A program made the translations under genes and the position numbers. Of a stretch of DNA of 56,976 nt, positions 1 through 12,300 are shown piece after piece (position 1 is the stretch's first letter; every line of letters begins with the position of its first letter). The notes beneath the pieces are model-generated. The model was given only the letters and a program-made list of their open reading frames with translations, made no database searches and had not been told where the DNA came from. The DNA lies in assembly GCA_937928405.1 (NCBI GenBank), contig CALFWZ010000169.1, positions 1 through 56,976 of the forward strand, in the 5' to 3' direction. This DNA comes from an uncultured Saprospiraceae bacterium (GTDB taxonomy: Bacteria > Bacteroidota > Bacteroidia > Chitinophagales > Saprospiraceae).

Positions 1-83
1 CCTGACCCTAGATTCTCTGAACAGAATCTTTACAATCTAAATTTATGTCAATGAACTTTTTAGATTAGCCACAACTTTTTGTC

Positions 84-99
84 GTTTGACTAGTCAAAC
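84..99. repeat. 16-bp perfect palindrome downstream of pyc
   Basis: GTTTGACTAGTCAAAC is fully self-complementary. It lies about 45 bases past the pyc stop codon and is followed on neither strand by a clear T-tract, so it is not a standard terminator. Just before the pyc stop side there are three head-to-tail copies of AACCATTC (about 115-140), a small simple repeat. Confidence 0.6.
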
Positions 100-145
100 C
101 TTTATGTCGCACCGCAACCATTCAACCATTCAACCATTCAAAAAA

Positions 146-3100
146 TCACTCCACCTTCACCACCGCATCATCCGCCTCCACAATCGTCTTTTCCGTCAAA
201 TAAACCGCCGTCACTTTTCCTGCGTGAGGCGAAGTAATCGTACTCTCCATTTTCATGGCTTCTACAATAAACAGTGGCGTATTGGCTTTGACAACATCTC
301 CTTTTTTTACTAGAATTTTAGATAGATTTCCTTGTAGTGAAGCGCCAATATGCTGATCGTGTTCTACTTTTTTATGCGCTGCTACGAGTGATTTGACGGA
401 ATCATCTTTCAGTACAATTGAGCGAGTTTGACCATTTAATTTAAATAGGACAATCCGCATACCTGCTTCGTCCGGTTCACTCATATTCATAAACTGAACG
501 AGGATTCTTTTTCCTTTATCAATCTCAATGAGGATTTCTTCGTTTGGTTTTAAACCATAGAAAAATGCTGGAGTTGGAATGGTTCGGACGGTTCCGAATG
601 CTTCGAAATGTTCTTGGTAGTTTGTAAATACCGTTGGATAAAGTTGGTAAGAAAGAAAATCTTTAAAGTGGACGAACCGCCCAAATTTTCGTTTAAACGC
701 TTTATACGCTTTCTTAAAATCAATAGGTTTTAAATGCGCATTCGGTTTGTTTTTATAAGGCTTTTCGTTTTTTAAAATTAATGCCTGTAATTTTTTTGGA
801 AAGCCGCCTTTGATTTGTCCCAAATCTCCACGCATCAAATTTTTGATACTATCTGGAAAAGAAAGCGAACCGCCCCTGGTCAGAATATCTTCTTTGGTCA
901 ATCCATTAGCGGTCATAAACATTGCCATATCTCCCACTACTTTGGAGGAAGGCGTTACTTTGACAATACCGCCCAACAATTCATTGACAACTCGGTAATT
1001 TTCTTTGATGGTTTCAAACTGATCTTCCAATCCGAGTCCTCGTGCTTGAGGTCGAAGATTAGAATATTGTCCACCCGGAATTTCGTGGTCGTAGACCTCG
1101 GCAGTACCCGCTTTTAATTCTGTCTCAAAAGGATAATAATAGGCTCGGGTTGTTTCCCAATAATTGGCGAACTCATTCAGAGACGGTAGATTGATTGGGT
1201 TGGCTCGTTTGCTGTTTTCTAGCATGGCCACCACGGAATTAAAGTTGGGCTGCGAAGTTAAACCAGACATCGAACTTAGTGCCACATCGACTACATCGAC
1301 TCCTGCTTCTACCGCGCGTAAATAGGTGGCAGATTGAATGGAAGAAGTATCATGGGTATGTAGATGTAACGGTAATTTGGTGGCTGATTTTAATGCTTTA
1401 ATTAATAGGGTAGCGGCATCCGGTTTTAATAATCCTGCCATATCTTTAATACCGATGATATGGGCTCCGGCATTTTCCAGTTGCTTAGCTAATGTGATAT
1501 AATATTTTAAATCGAATTTTTTGTTTTTTGGATTCATTACATCATCCGTGTAACAGATACAAGCTTCCGCGATCGAATTGGTTCTCTTTCTTACGGCTTT
1601 GATACTTGTTTCCATGCCCTTAACCCAATTGAGGGAATCAAAAATTCTAAAAACATCAATACCCGACTCGGCACTGGTTTCGATAAATTGCTCAATCAAA
1701 TTATCTGGATAGGCTTTATAACCCACACCGTTTGATCCACGCAATAACATTTGTAATAAGACATTCGGCATCGCTTTCCGCAACATTTCCAATCGCTTCC
1801 AAGGACATTCTTTTAAAAATCGAAGCGATACATCAAAAGTAGCACCACCCCAAACTTCCATTGAAAAAAGATCGGAACCATGCTTACGAGCATAACTTTC
1901 CGCAACGTTTAGCATGTCCAAGGAACGAACCCGTGTTGCGAGTAAAGACTGATGGGCATCTCGGAAAGTAGTATCTGTGTAGTGAATTTTCTTTTCTTTT
2001 TTAAGCCATGCGGCAAATTTTTCAGGACCTAATTTATCCAGTTTTTGTTTGGTGCCATCGGGGATTTTTTCTAATGGATTAAAAGAAGGAACGATCGGTT
2101 CGCGGAACTGCTTATTAGGGTCCACATATTTTACATCCTTATTTCCATTGACAATGACTTCGGCCAAATACTTTAAAGTCTTGGTTCCTCGGTCTCGAAA
2201 ACGAGGCTCGACCAATAATTTTGGATGATCCTTAATAAAAGAAACGGTGGCTTGACCATTTTTAAAAGTATCATTTTCTAAAAGGTTAATTAAAAAACCA
2301 ATATTCGTCTTAACTCCACGCACTCGAAATTCAGTCAAGGCTCGTCGTAATCGCTCGGCCGCACCCTGTTGGGTTCGTCCCCAAGCGGTTACTTTTACCA
2401 ATAAACTATCAAAGAAAGGAGAGATCACCGAACCTTGATAAGCGCTACCTGCATCCAAACGAATTCCGAATCCACCTGCACTCCGATACGCGATCAGCGT
2501 GCCGTAATCTGGTTTAAAATCCAACGAAGGATCTTCGGTCGTAATTCGACATTGAATGGCAAAGCCTTCACAAGTCACATCTTCTTGGCTGCGGATAAAA
2601 ATAGTTTCGTGTGATAACTCATAGCCCATTGCAATTAAAATCTGACTACGCACGATGTCAATTCCCGTTACTTCTTCCGTGATCGTATGCTCTACTTGAA
2701 TCCGTGGATTGACTTCAATAAAATAAATGTTCTCGTCTTTGTCTACCAAAAATTCCACGGTACCCGCATGTGTATAGTCAACGTGACGGGTAATGCGTAA
2801 AGCGTATTCGTAAAGTGCGTCTTTGGTTTTTTGTGCCAAACCTAGCGCAGGAGCGACCTCCACTACTTTCTGAAAGCGACGTTGCACCGAGCAATCTCGC
2901 TCGAATAGATGGACAATATTTCCGTACTTATCTCCCAAAATTTGCACCTCAATATGCTTGGGATTCTCAATATACTTTTCTAAAAAAATAGTTCCATTAC
3001 CAAAAGCTGTTAAAGCTTCTCCACTAGCTTCATGTGCTTCGATGAGCAGTTCTTTTGCGTTGCGTACGACGCGCATTCCGCGACCACCGCCACCGTCTAC

Positions 3101-3598
3101 GGCCTTGACCATTACCGGAAAACCAATTCGTTTGGCTTCCGCCATAATGATCTTATCGTTTGTTAGTTTTTTATTACTATCCTCAATGATGGGAACGTTG
3201 GCTGCTTTTGCAATTTTTTTGGCTGCTACTTTATCGCCCAAGCGTTCCATTACTTCGGCTTCCGGTCCAATAAAGATGATGCCTGCCTCCTTACATTTAC
3301 GAGCAAAGGTGACATTCTCTGATAAAAAGCCATAGCCAGGATGGATAGCTTCTACGCCATTTTCTTTGGCCACTTTAATGATCTCGTCAATATTCAGGTA
3401 AGGCTTGAGTGGTTCATCGTTGGCACCAACCTGATACGCCTCATCCGCTTTGTAACGATGTAGCGAATACCGATCTTCATAGGTGTAGATGGCCACGGTG
3501 CGGAGCTTCAATTCAGAGGCAGCTCGTAAAATACGAATCGCAATTTCGCCTCGATTGGCGACCATGATTTTTGTAAAACGTCGGTGCTGGTATTCCAT
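146..3598 (-). CDS. pyc: pyruvate carboxylase, single-chain
   Basis: Biotin enzyme that carboxylates pyruvate to oxaloacetate with ATP and bicarbonate, an anaplerotic step in the cytoplasm. The 1150-aa length is normal for the single-chain form. The order is complete: biotin carboxylase (about 1-460, starting with MVANRGEIAIRIL and with the glycine-rich GGGGRGM loop), carboxyltransferase TIM barrel (about 540-830, with the HLHTHDT metal-site motif), the allosteric/PC-tetramer linker, and a C-terminal biotinyl domain with VEAMKMES, the biotinylated lysine being about residue 1116. The start at MEYQHRRFTK is plausible; M12 directly before the conserved VANRGEIA is a possible shorter start. It stands alone on the minus strand behind a long AT-rich gap. 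A TAnnTTTG box lies about 125 bases upstream. Confidence 0.97.
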   Translation of the reverse strand: MEYQHRRFTKIMVANRGEIAIRILRAASELKLRTVAIYTYEDRYSLHRYKADEAYQVGANDEPLKPYLNIDEIIKVAKENGVEAIHPGYGFLSENVTFARKCKEAGIIFIGPEAEVMERLGDKVAAKKIAKAANVPIIEDSNKKLTNDKIIMAEAKRIGFPVMVKAVDGGGGRGMRVVRNAKELLIEAHEASGEALTAFGNGTIFLEKYIENPKHIEVQILGDKYGNIVHLFERDCSVQRRFQKVVEVAPALGLAQKTKDALYEYALRITRHVDYTHAGTVEFLVDKDENIYFIEVNPRIQVEHTITEEVTGIDIVRSQILIAMGYELSHETIFIRSQEDVTCEGFAIQCRITTEDPSLDFKPDYGTLIAYRSAGGFGIRLDAGSAYQGSVISPFFDSLLVKVTAWGRTQQGAAERLRRALTEFRVRGVKTNIGFLINLLENDTFKNGQATVSFIKDHPKLLVEPRFRDRGTKTLKYLAEVIVNGNKDVKYVDPNKQFREPIVPSFNPLEKIPDGTKQKLDKLGPEKFAAWLKKEKKIHYTDTTFRDAHQSLLATRVRSLDMLNVAESYARKHGSDLFSMEVWGGATFDVSLRFLKECPWKRLEMLRKAMPNVLLQMLLRGSNGVGYKAYPDNLIEQFIETSAESGIDVFRIFDSLNWVKGMETSIKAVRKRTNSIAEACICYTDDVMNPKNKKFDLKYYITLAKQLENAGAHIIGIKDMAGLLKPDAATLLIKALKSATKLPLHLHTHDTSSIQSATYLRAVEAGVDVVDVALSSMSGLTSQPNFNSVVAMLENSKRANPINLPSLNEFANYWETTRAYYYPFETELKAGTAEVYDHEIPGGQYSNLRPQARGLGLEDQFETIKENYRVVNELLGGIVKVTPSSKVVGDMAMFMTANGLTKEDILTRGGSLSFPDSIKNLMRGDLGQIKGGFPKKLQALILKNEKPYKNKPNAHLKPIDFKKAYKAFKRKFGRFVHFKDFLSYQLYPTVFTNYQEHFEAFGTVRTIPTPAFFYGLKPNEEILIEIDKGKRILVQFMNMSEPDEAGMRIVLFKLNGQTRSIVLKDDSVKSLVAAHKKVEHDQHIGASLQGNLSKILVKKGDVVKANTPLFIVEAMKMESTITSPHAGKVTAVYLTEKTIVEADDAVVKVE

Positions 3599-4675
3599 AA
3601 TGTCTTTTTTAGTTATAAGACTTGTGCGGTCTTATTAATAGTACGTTCTTTATTTTTAAAGGATACACTTAATTAGGGTAGGTAGAATTTGGTAGGGTAG
3701 GATAGACAGGTACGTCTTATCGGGGCAAAAATAAAGATATTATCTTTAGAATACTAGGAACGGCTGGAATTGTTTTTAGGCGAATTTACAGCTATAAAAA
3801 TAGGTGTCGAGTAATCTTCCTGCAAACAAATTGGTTTTAAGAAGAAAAAATATTAGCTCGCAAATCTCTCCCAGCGTTTTTTTGACATTATATTCAATTA
3901 CTATTATGGAACTACCATATTCACTCCCTCATTTATAAGCTTCATTGACCACTTAAAAACGAACACTCCCTCATTATAGGTTGATAGAAGCAGATTATTG
4001 TAGTAGTTTCAAGAATCAGAAAGAACGTTTTTAAGCAAATCTTATAATTCAATAACTGGTTATTAATATTGTTGTTGAAAAGTGTTTACTTAACATGATT
4101 ATTGTTTTTTCTTTAAATGGATCACCTACAATAGGTCGATACTTAGAATATGAATTCTTTAGATGGTAAAGAATAATAAAATTATAACAGTATAGATTTA
4201 TTTTTATAAATAAATAATGAAATTATAAGGTTGAGAGATTAGATGGAATGTTAAAGTTACATTGTTTTTCAATGTTTTACGTCCGATAACTTTTTTTATG
4301 AGAAGTATTTAATATGTTTGAATACACCGCCATAAATGCTTTTTTTTAAGGAACCATAAAATAATTTTCGTTCATTTAGGTTTTTCATTCCATATAAAAT
4401 TAAATACCAAAGAGAGGAAATTTTTTGTAATAAAAACTATTGCGAAAAAAAATAAACTAATGTCATTAAATATTAGTCTCGTATGCCTGTTTGACAGACA
4501 TGCCTTGGAATTGTTATCCCATAAAGAGAGATATCACTGGTTTGATTCAGTATAATCTTGCGTATATAGTAAGTCGTAAATTAAACTGTTTGGATGTTAA
4601 GTAAACTTGTAGCGTTTACTTGCTTATAGAGTTTCTATGTTTTAATTGAATTGATAAAATATAATCTGTCACATT
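3599..4675. other. AT-rich intergenic region, no gene seen
   Basis: Over 1 kb between the divergent pyc and the secreted-protein operon. No frame has a credible protein. It is very AT-rich, with one AT-only inverted repeat (8-bp arms, 4196-4215). It must hold promoters for both directions, but I cannot place the operon promoter with confidence. Confidence 0.6.
3726..3733 (-). promoter_or_regulatory. possible -7 box for pyc
   Basis: On the minus strand this reads TATTTTTG, matching the Bacteroidota -7 consensus TAnnTTTG. I do not see a good TTTG at the -33 position, so this is only a candidate. It would give a leader of about 120 nt. Confidence 0.3.
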
Positions 4676-6304
4676 ATGTATGATCTAAAACGTTTTTTTA
4701 TTTTTATATTTATAATGTTTTTGTTTCAACAGGGTTGGTCGCAACGATTTGGCTTAGTTGATACAGGTGCTACAAATAGTGCCTGCAATGGAGAAGTACG
4801 ATTGTTGTATGAAGATGTTGAAGCGTTTGATTATGAGTGGAATACCGGAGAAACAGGAAGTAAACATCTCACAGGACTTTGTCCTGGATTTTACAGTATA
4901 ACAATTACGCTACCCGATGGATGTGTAATTGATTTATCTACACAACTTTCTGGTGCGGGATGCTATCTGAGCCTCGATAATTTTTCTCCTAGTATTGTTG
5001 ATTATTGTAAAGGAGGAACGCTAGGAAGCATTGTTCTGAATTCAGAATTTGGTCTAACATATAATTATTCATGGTCTAATGGAGCTACTGGAACATCAAT
5101 AGGAGACCTTGCTCCTGGATCATATTGTGTTACAATAACTTCTGGTACCAATGGAGGAAATAGCGAGTGTCAAAGCAACTACTGTTATACGGTTATGTCC
5201 GATCCCAAATGTTCTAAAGTAGGTAAAACTTCTATAGAACAACCTATTGGAAGTATAGCAGTTGAGGCTAAAGATGCACTGCTAGTTATAAATGAATTTG
5301 GAAAAGGTCCAACCAGCGGAGAAGAATATTTAGAACTACTGGTTACTGGAAAAGAAAATTGTGAAACCGTCGATCTTCGAGATTTTATCATTGATGATAA
5401 CAATGGTATTTTCTCAACGAATGATCAAAATATATATGGTTTTTCAAAAGGACACATCCGTTTTTCAAATCATCAAATATGGCAGTCCGTTCCAGTAGGT
5501 GCTCTGATCCTTATTTACAATGATGAAGCTAAGATAGAAACTATTGCCTTGTCGGATGATCCTTTTGATGATGATAATGATCGTGTTTATGTTTTGCCTT
5601 TATCTCATTCGCTCTTTAAGAATTACTATGGTTTTCCCAATCTTAACAATCCAAATGATTATCGTAAAGATAATGGAACTCTTCAGGTAGCCAGTAATCA
5701 TCCTATTTGGAAGTCCATCAGCGCTAGTGCATTTGCGGACGGAGTTCAAGTTCGTTACCCGAACGGCACTTACTGTCATGGAATTAGTTTTGGTAACATA
5801 GATTTGATTCACGGTGGACCTGATGAACTTCATCTACTTTCGACCAGTGGAGAAAATAAAATATTCTTATTCAATGGTTCCAATTATCGGGATCAGATAA
5901 ATTATACCTTTCATAACGTTGAAGATGGAGCAGGATCGCCTGGTTATCCAAACAATACTACCAACCAAGCATATATCGAAAATTTATGTAGTGAGTCTAA
6001 TTTAGAATTAATAGCTACCCACAGAAATGATATTTCTGAGTTCGTAACAGAGATATTTCCAAACCCTTTTAATCGGCAATTTTTTGTGAATATTGATTCT
6101 AAATTTGATCAAGAACGTCCAATTCAGATCAAACTCCTCAATCTGCTCAACCAAGAAATCTTAATCGAATCTCATGTTCTTTTACCTGGAGAAAATTCGT
6201 TTACCATCAAAGCTCCGGCTGGATTAGTAAACGGAGTTTATCAGGTAAACATTCACGAAGGCGATAGCGTGATTTCTAGCAGAAGAATCATTTTTAATAA
6301 ATAA
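4676..6304 (+). CDS. secreted T9SS protein with lamin-tail-like domain
   Basis: A 542-aa exported protein of unknown function. It has a signal peptide (hydrophobic residues 7-19, cut likely after GWSQ). Two SprB/Ig-like modules follow (about 25-175), with WNTGETG and WSNGATGTS motifs and PGxYxVTIT strands. A lamin-tail-domain (LTD)-like stretch begins at LLVINEFG (about 202-345). The C-terminus from about 455 is a T9SS type A sorting domain with EIFPNPF and GVYQVNI, which should carry the protein across the outer membrane and anchor it on the cell surface. It is the first gene of a plus-strand series; the next start is 58 bases away. The domain naming comes from pattern recall. The specific role is not known. 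Confidence 0.85.
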   Translation: MYDLKRFFIFIFIMFLFQQGWSQRFGLVDTGATNSACNGEVRLLYEDVEAFDYEWNTGETGSKHLTGLCPGFYSITITLPDGCVIDLSTQLSGAGCYLSLDNFSPSIVDYCKGGTLGSIVLNSEFGLTYNYSWSNGATGTSIGDLAPGSYCVTITSGTNGGNSECQSNYCYTVMSDPKCSKVGKTSIEQPIGSIAVEAKDALLVINEFGKGPTSGEEYLELLVTGKENCETVDLRDFIIDDNNGIFSTNDQNIYGFSKGHIRFSNHQIWQSVPVGALILIYNDEAKIETIALSDDPFDDDNDRVYVLPLSHSLFKNYYGFPNLNNPNDYRKDNGTLQVASNHPIWKSISASAFADGVQVRYPNGTYCHGISFGNIDLIHGGPDELHLLSTSGENKIFLFNGSNYRDQINYTFHNVEDGAGSPGYPNNTTNQAYIENLCSESNLELIATHRNDISEFVTEIFPNPFNRQFFVNIDSKFDQERPIQIKLLNLLNQEILIESHVLLPGENSFTIKAPAGLVNGVYQVNIHEGDSVISSRRIIFNK

Positions 6305-6362
6305 GCAGACGTTTAATGCTAACGCACAACGTATTTAATTTTCCTCCTTTTAAATATTTATC

Positions 6363-9300
6363 ATGAAGAAATTCTTATTTTTTTTCCTACTTAATATTGC
6401 TTTTTTCCATCAGGTAGAAGCTAAAGACTCTTTAGCAGTTGACCTTAAATTAGATAAAGATTGGTGTGCCAGTGTTACCAGCGATATTGCTAATTGGATA
6501 GAAGGATATCAAATGGGAAGCGATGTTCTCTCGGTTTATTTGAATGTGACAACTTATGAGTTTCAGGATTTTTTAGATTTAAATACCACAGATCAAATTA
6601 CCCTAAGACTCTTCTGGCGAAGTAATTCAGGCAACCAAATTCGACGGGAAGTAGACTATATTATTGATAGTACGGAACCTGATTTTGATATTCGAAACTG
6701 GACAGCGATTCACGAGCCTGCAGACTTAGAAGGAGGCTATTATGTAGTTCAAGTACTGATTGGCGATAATACTTGTAGCGAATTTATTCCCATCATAATG
6801 GTGGAAGAGATCGATGAAGAAGAACAACTTCCAATCGATCTTCCCTCCTATAATTGTGGAGACGATTATGAATATAAGACGCCTGAAGGAAATACTGATT
6901 TGTCCTCAGCTGCACCAGGAGATATCTTTTTTATTGGTGGATTTCCCATTTTACTAGAAACTGTTACTCCTCCTGAAGGTGGAGATAATGGAATGTTCTC
7001 AGGAACTGGGGTTATTCCGCTGCCCTTTGACCGTAAAGTGGTATCAGTAGAATTTTTTGATGTTCATGTTAATGACAAAAGAGAAATTACTTCAGGTGAT
7101 GTAATTGCTCAAGGTGATGATCCCGAGAATTATCCTAATTTCAACCCAGATACGGATATTGTTAATATTGGAGGAGAGATTTGTCTCCCTCCGGCCGAGA
7201 CTCCTGGATACGAAAATGGCGGAGTAGACGAAAATGGACTCAATCCTCGTGGCTTCGATCCCACCACCGCAGTACATAGCGAAACGGGGACCAATTTTGA
7301 TCCTAACGGATTCGATATGAATGGAAACTATCAAGATGGAACGCCTTACAATCAATGTGGTTGTAGTATCGAAGGATTGACGGAGGCTAATGAACCCTGT
7401 GATATTACTTGTGGACCTAATCCAGAAGCAGAAGAATTTGCCGAAAATATTGCGAGCAATTTACCCACTGAAATAACTACCATTATAAATTTACTGATTG
7501 CAGAAAATCAAACGCTGCTAACTAGTTTAGGCTGCCCGCAGATTCGTGGCGAAATTGAAGATCTAAACAACGGACCCGAAGGGTTAGGGTATGATCCTGT
7601 TTTTGTTTTTGGTGAAGGTAATAAGTATATAAACGATGACATGCATCTCCATTTTACAGAGCGACCTCAACCACTTCCAATCAATATTAGTACTCGAGAC
7701 CCCAAAGCGGTATTGTTAGAAAAAAAACATATTGATTTATATGATTGTGACAAACAAGCCTATGCTTTAAGAGCTTATATTCAAACACTGAATTTTTTGA
7801 ATGAGCAAGCTCAAAAAGACCCTTTCGTTACAGCTACCCTAACAAAAATAGAAAACTGGTCTGAATACATGTTAAACTTAATGAAAGGGGAAGCTGACGA
7901 TCAGCCTGGTGAATCGGAGGAATTTCAGAACTGGCTCGCTGGTGAAATTGGACAATACATGATGGACCATAGTGGGCTAGACCATTCTTATCACAATTTA
8001 TTTGTCGATAACGCTGTCCAGCAGGAAGACCTTTTGCAAAATAAAATAGAATCTATTTTTGATTTTAATCAGCGTGGAACGTATCACGATATTGCCAGTA
8101 TCGAACCCAATATGGCTTTTGACGAAGCATTTACTTTGGAAGACGCTTCCTTCCTTTTTCGTCAAGGTCACCAAAAAATAAATGGAGTTGATCGTGCTTA
8201 TTATTTAGAAGAGTTGGCAAAAAAACAGAGCCTAGTTGTCTCAGAAAACGCTCCTCAACTAATGCCTATCATTGTAGATAAAACAGTGAGTAATAAAACC
8301 TACACGATTTATTTAGATCAAATTGTTTTTTCTACCACTGGAGCTAGAGTAAATGCTTTTCTGATCATTACAGATCCTGAATCTGGAAAACGGATTATTT
8401 TCAAAGGGCTCAACATCGGTTTTGGCCCTACTGGATTACAGGGTGAGTCCAGGTTGAGCCTAGAATCCGAAGTACAAATCAGACTAAATAATTCTGCGAT
8501 GTTTATTCTCAATCCATCGGGTGAAACATTTGTAGAGTGGGATTGTGAGGGCTTTTCTCGCATGGGCGTCGATGCCGGAATTGAATTCTGTCGTAATTTT
8601 ATCACGCCACTTGATCCAGGCACCTTGGAGCCAGTTGCTGACGAAGAAGCGAGATATAGATTTAATATTATAACCGAGATAGATTCGTGGTTGGAATTTA
8701 ATTTAACGCTGGATGGGGGTACTCCATTTGCTGTTACCAAATACGAAGATATCAAATGGCAGTTTTCTGATGTGATTCTGGATTTTAGTAGTTCAAGTAC
8801 CGCTGATTTTGAACCGCCCGAAGGATTCGCTTCTCCCTATTATGATGGTGTGCGAATGGATGATCTATGGAAAGGAGTTTTTATTGATACCTTATCTGTC
8901 CGATTTCCCAATAATTTTTCTAGTGGGAGTGAACCCATTATGGCCAGTGCAACCAATGTCTTGATTGATGGCAACGGATTTAGTGGTGGACTTAGCGTAA
9001 CAAATTTAATTACGATTGACGACGGAAATCTTGGAGGATGGCCATTCTCAATCAATAATTTTCATCTCAAAATATTAAACAACCAGTACGCAGGTGCTGG
9101 CATGGGGGGGGAAGTCAATGTGCCCATTTTTGAAGAAAATCTTGTCTACCGAGCTGCCATATATCCTGATAATGAATACCATTTTTCAATCACTACTCAA
9201 AGTGATTTAACTGCAGATGTTTTCGTAGCCTCTGTTACTTTAGAAGAGAATAGTGCCATTGATGTTTCTTATGTAGAGGGGGAATTTACTGCGGTGGCTA

Positions 9301-12300
9301 CCCTACATGGAAACATGGAAATCAATACAGGAGCGAATGATAATGCCGCCTTTTCTGTAGGCTTACCAACCGTTACCTTTCAAGGACTAGAAATTTCTAA
9401 CAAACCCACACATTTTAATGCGGGTACCTGGGGAATCGAGTCTGCTGAACCTGGAGCTGCTTTAGCTGGAATCTCTTTCAATGGTTTTGGATTAAAGTTA
9501 ATGGGTATTGAACCATTAGGAGGAAATCACCTTGGTCAAGATGAAGCGGGTCTAAAGTTAGATCTTGAAGTAAGTTTTTCAGATGATGATAAAATCAGCT
9601 TTGCAGGAAGAGGAGTTTCTAGAATTATTGGAAAAATGGAAACAAATGCTACTACCCATCGGCAAAGTTGGGATTTTGATCGGATTGAGTTGGAGCGGTT
9701 AAATGTAAAAGGGCAATGTCCAGGAGTAAAAAGACTAGATGGTGAGGTTTTCTGGTATGATGATAATCCTGATACTCCGACTGGTTTTGGAGAAGGCTTT
9801 AGAGGTTCTTTATTTCTTGAATTAGAAAAAACAGGAATCGGAGTAGATGCGGTTGCTCAATTTGGTAAAGTGGATGGAGTTAATGGGGAGTATAAATATT
9901 TCTTTGTAGATGCGATGGTTAAGTTAGGTAATGCATCTCCAACAATCGGAGTAATGAAGTTTACTGGATTCGGAGGAGGAGTGTCTAATAATATGAATTT
10001 GACACAAACCCACACAGACTTAGCAAACGCTCCCGAGAATGGAGCAAATATTCCATTACCTGCTCTTGGACAATCTTTATCTGGTACTTTATACACACCA
10101 AATGAAAACGCTTCATTGGGACTCAAAGCCGTGGTAACGATGGCTACCTTACAAGAGAATATTTTTAATGGAACTGCGGGAATGTCTTTTGAGTTTTTCG
10201 ATGGGGGTGGGATTAATCAAATTAGCTTTTTTGGGAGTGGTCACTTTTTGAAAGGAGTAGACCTTGGTATTCAGCCAGGGGTTACCGATGGGGATGATAT
10301 CCCAAATGGTACTAGGCCTGCAGTTGTTGCACCCCTATCTGCTTATATCGATTTGAATATTAATTTTGCTAATCAAGCAAATAATCAAAAATTCTCCTTA
10401 GACGGAAGTTTAGTGGCTTATCTCAATGCAGGTATTCTTGTAGGAGCGGCGGGTGATGGAAAGATGATAGATGCACGTGTTCATTTTAGTGATAAGGAAT
10501 GGTTTATTTATATTGGAACACCTGATGAACCCGCTAATATCAATTTAAATTTACCTTTTATTCAAGCTGGAGTTACTGCTTATTTGGATATCGGAACGAA
10601 CGTGCCACCGATGCCTGATCTACCTGATAATGTAAAAGAGATTGCCTATAAAGTAAATGACAATAGTAGTTTACGACAATCTGGAGGTGGCTTTGTTTTT
10701 GGAGCCGCCATCACGGTAGGTATTCAAGTAGGTTCGGGAAGTCTAGTCAGTGGATCAGTAGAGGCCGGTGCGGGTTTTGATATATCGCTTCGCAAATATA
10801 ATAATCTTCGGTGTCTACAAAGTAATGGTGAATTAGGAGATGTTGTGGGAATTGACGGTTGGTATGCAACTGGACAAATTTGGGCTTTCGTTCAAGGGGA
10901 GGTAAGAGTGTTTGGAGCCCCCATCTTAAGGGCAGGAATAGCGGCAGTTTTGCAAGCTCGATTACCTAATCCATTTTTTGCTCAGGCTACAGTTGGTGTA
11001 AGAGTCAAGATAGGACCTGTTAAGTTTAACAAGAGTCTTAGTCTTAAATTAGGGAATGACTGTACCTTGGTCTCTAATGATCCCAATGATGCAATTGGAA
11101 TCGATATAATACCTTACATAGATCCAACGAATGGTGGGGAAAGTATAGAAACGAATGCTAAAATCACAGCTCCTTACAACGTTAAACCTCATCCTCTTAC
11201 TTATGTAGAAGTAACGACCTTAGATGGTGAAATTAAAAGGTATAACGTAGAAGTAATCAGACATGAAATTACCACCGACCAAGGAATCGAATTAGATCAT
11301 TTTTATGAAATTGATTATAATAATAATCAGATTGTCTTAGAACCAAAATCCTTCTTCCCTGGAGAAACAACGATCACAGCAATTATTGATGTAGCAGTTA
11401 AAGAAGGTGGAGACGTGATTGGGGTGCAGTCAGATACGACCATTTTTGTGACGGCTCCCGATATGGAAATTATTCCTGAGACAAATGTTGAATATGTCTA
11501 TCCAGCCAATGGAATGAATAATTTTTATCCAGCAGAAAATGTCGGAAGCCAAGAACTTGGAATATCTGAATATAGTGGATATTTAAAGATGCGGGCCCTC
11601 CAACCTGCAATCAACAATATGTTAGAAGAGGATACTTATATTCGATTTACTGATAACGAAGATAACGAAACGCTTGTCCCTGTTTCTTATAATTATCTAG
11701 AAAATAGGATAGACTTCGTGATGGGTACTGACTTGCTAGAAAATGATAAAGGTTATAAAATGGAACTGGTCCATTATACCCATCATGAGACCATTCCTCT
11801 TTCAGCTGTACACATTGAACCGACAGCAGGTACTCGTCCATTAAATTCAAGTAGTCTACTTGTTAGGGCCTTAGGAGGCAGTAGTCCAATCGTAAGTCCA
11901 TCTGCAGCTGGAACAACTGAACCTGTGGTTATTAGTACTTCTGAGCAAATTATATATACCAATTACTTTAGAGTAAGTAAGTATAACACCTTTACAGAAA
12001 AAATGGAGGATGTTTTAACTCACACTGGTAATTGGTTTTCTAGAAATATTGGAAATGAGGCATTTGATGAAATAGAATTAAAAGGTAGGGCTGCAAGAGG
12101 TTTGCGTCAGCTGATATGGATTGCACCTGGTACCAATAATCCACAGTTGAACCTCGCTGGTTCATTTTATACTGACATTACTGGTTATACTCCTCTTAAT
12201 GTGCCTCCTGGTTGTCCAGAGCGAATTGACTATAATGATGTAGTGTGGAATCAGGGCGGACCAGAAGCAACGGCATTAATAAACGATTTCGATAATCCTT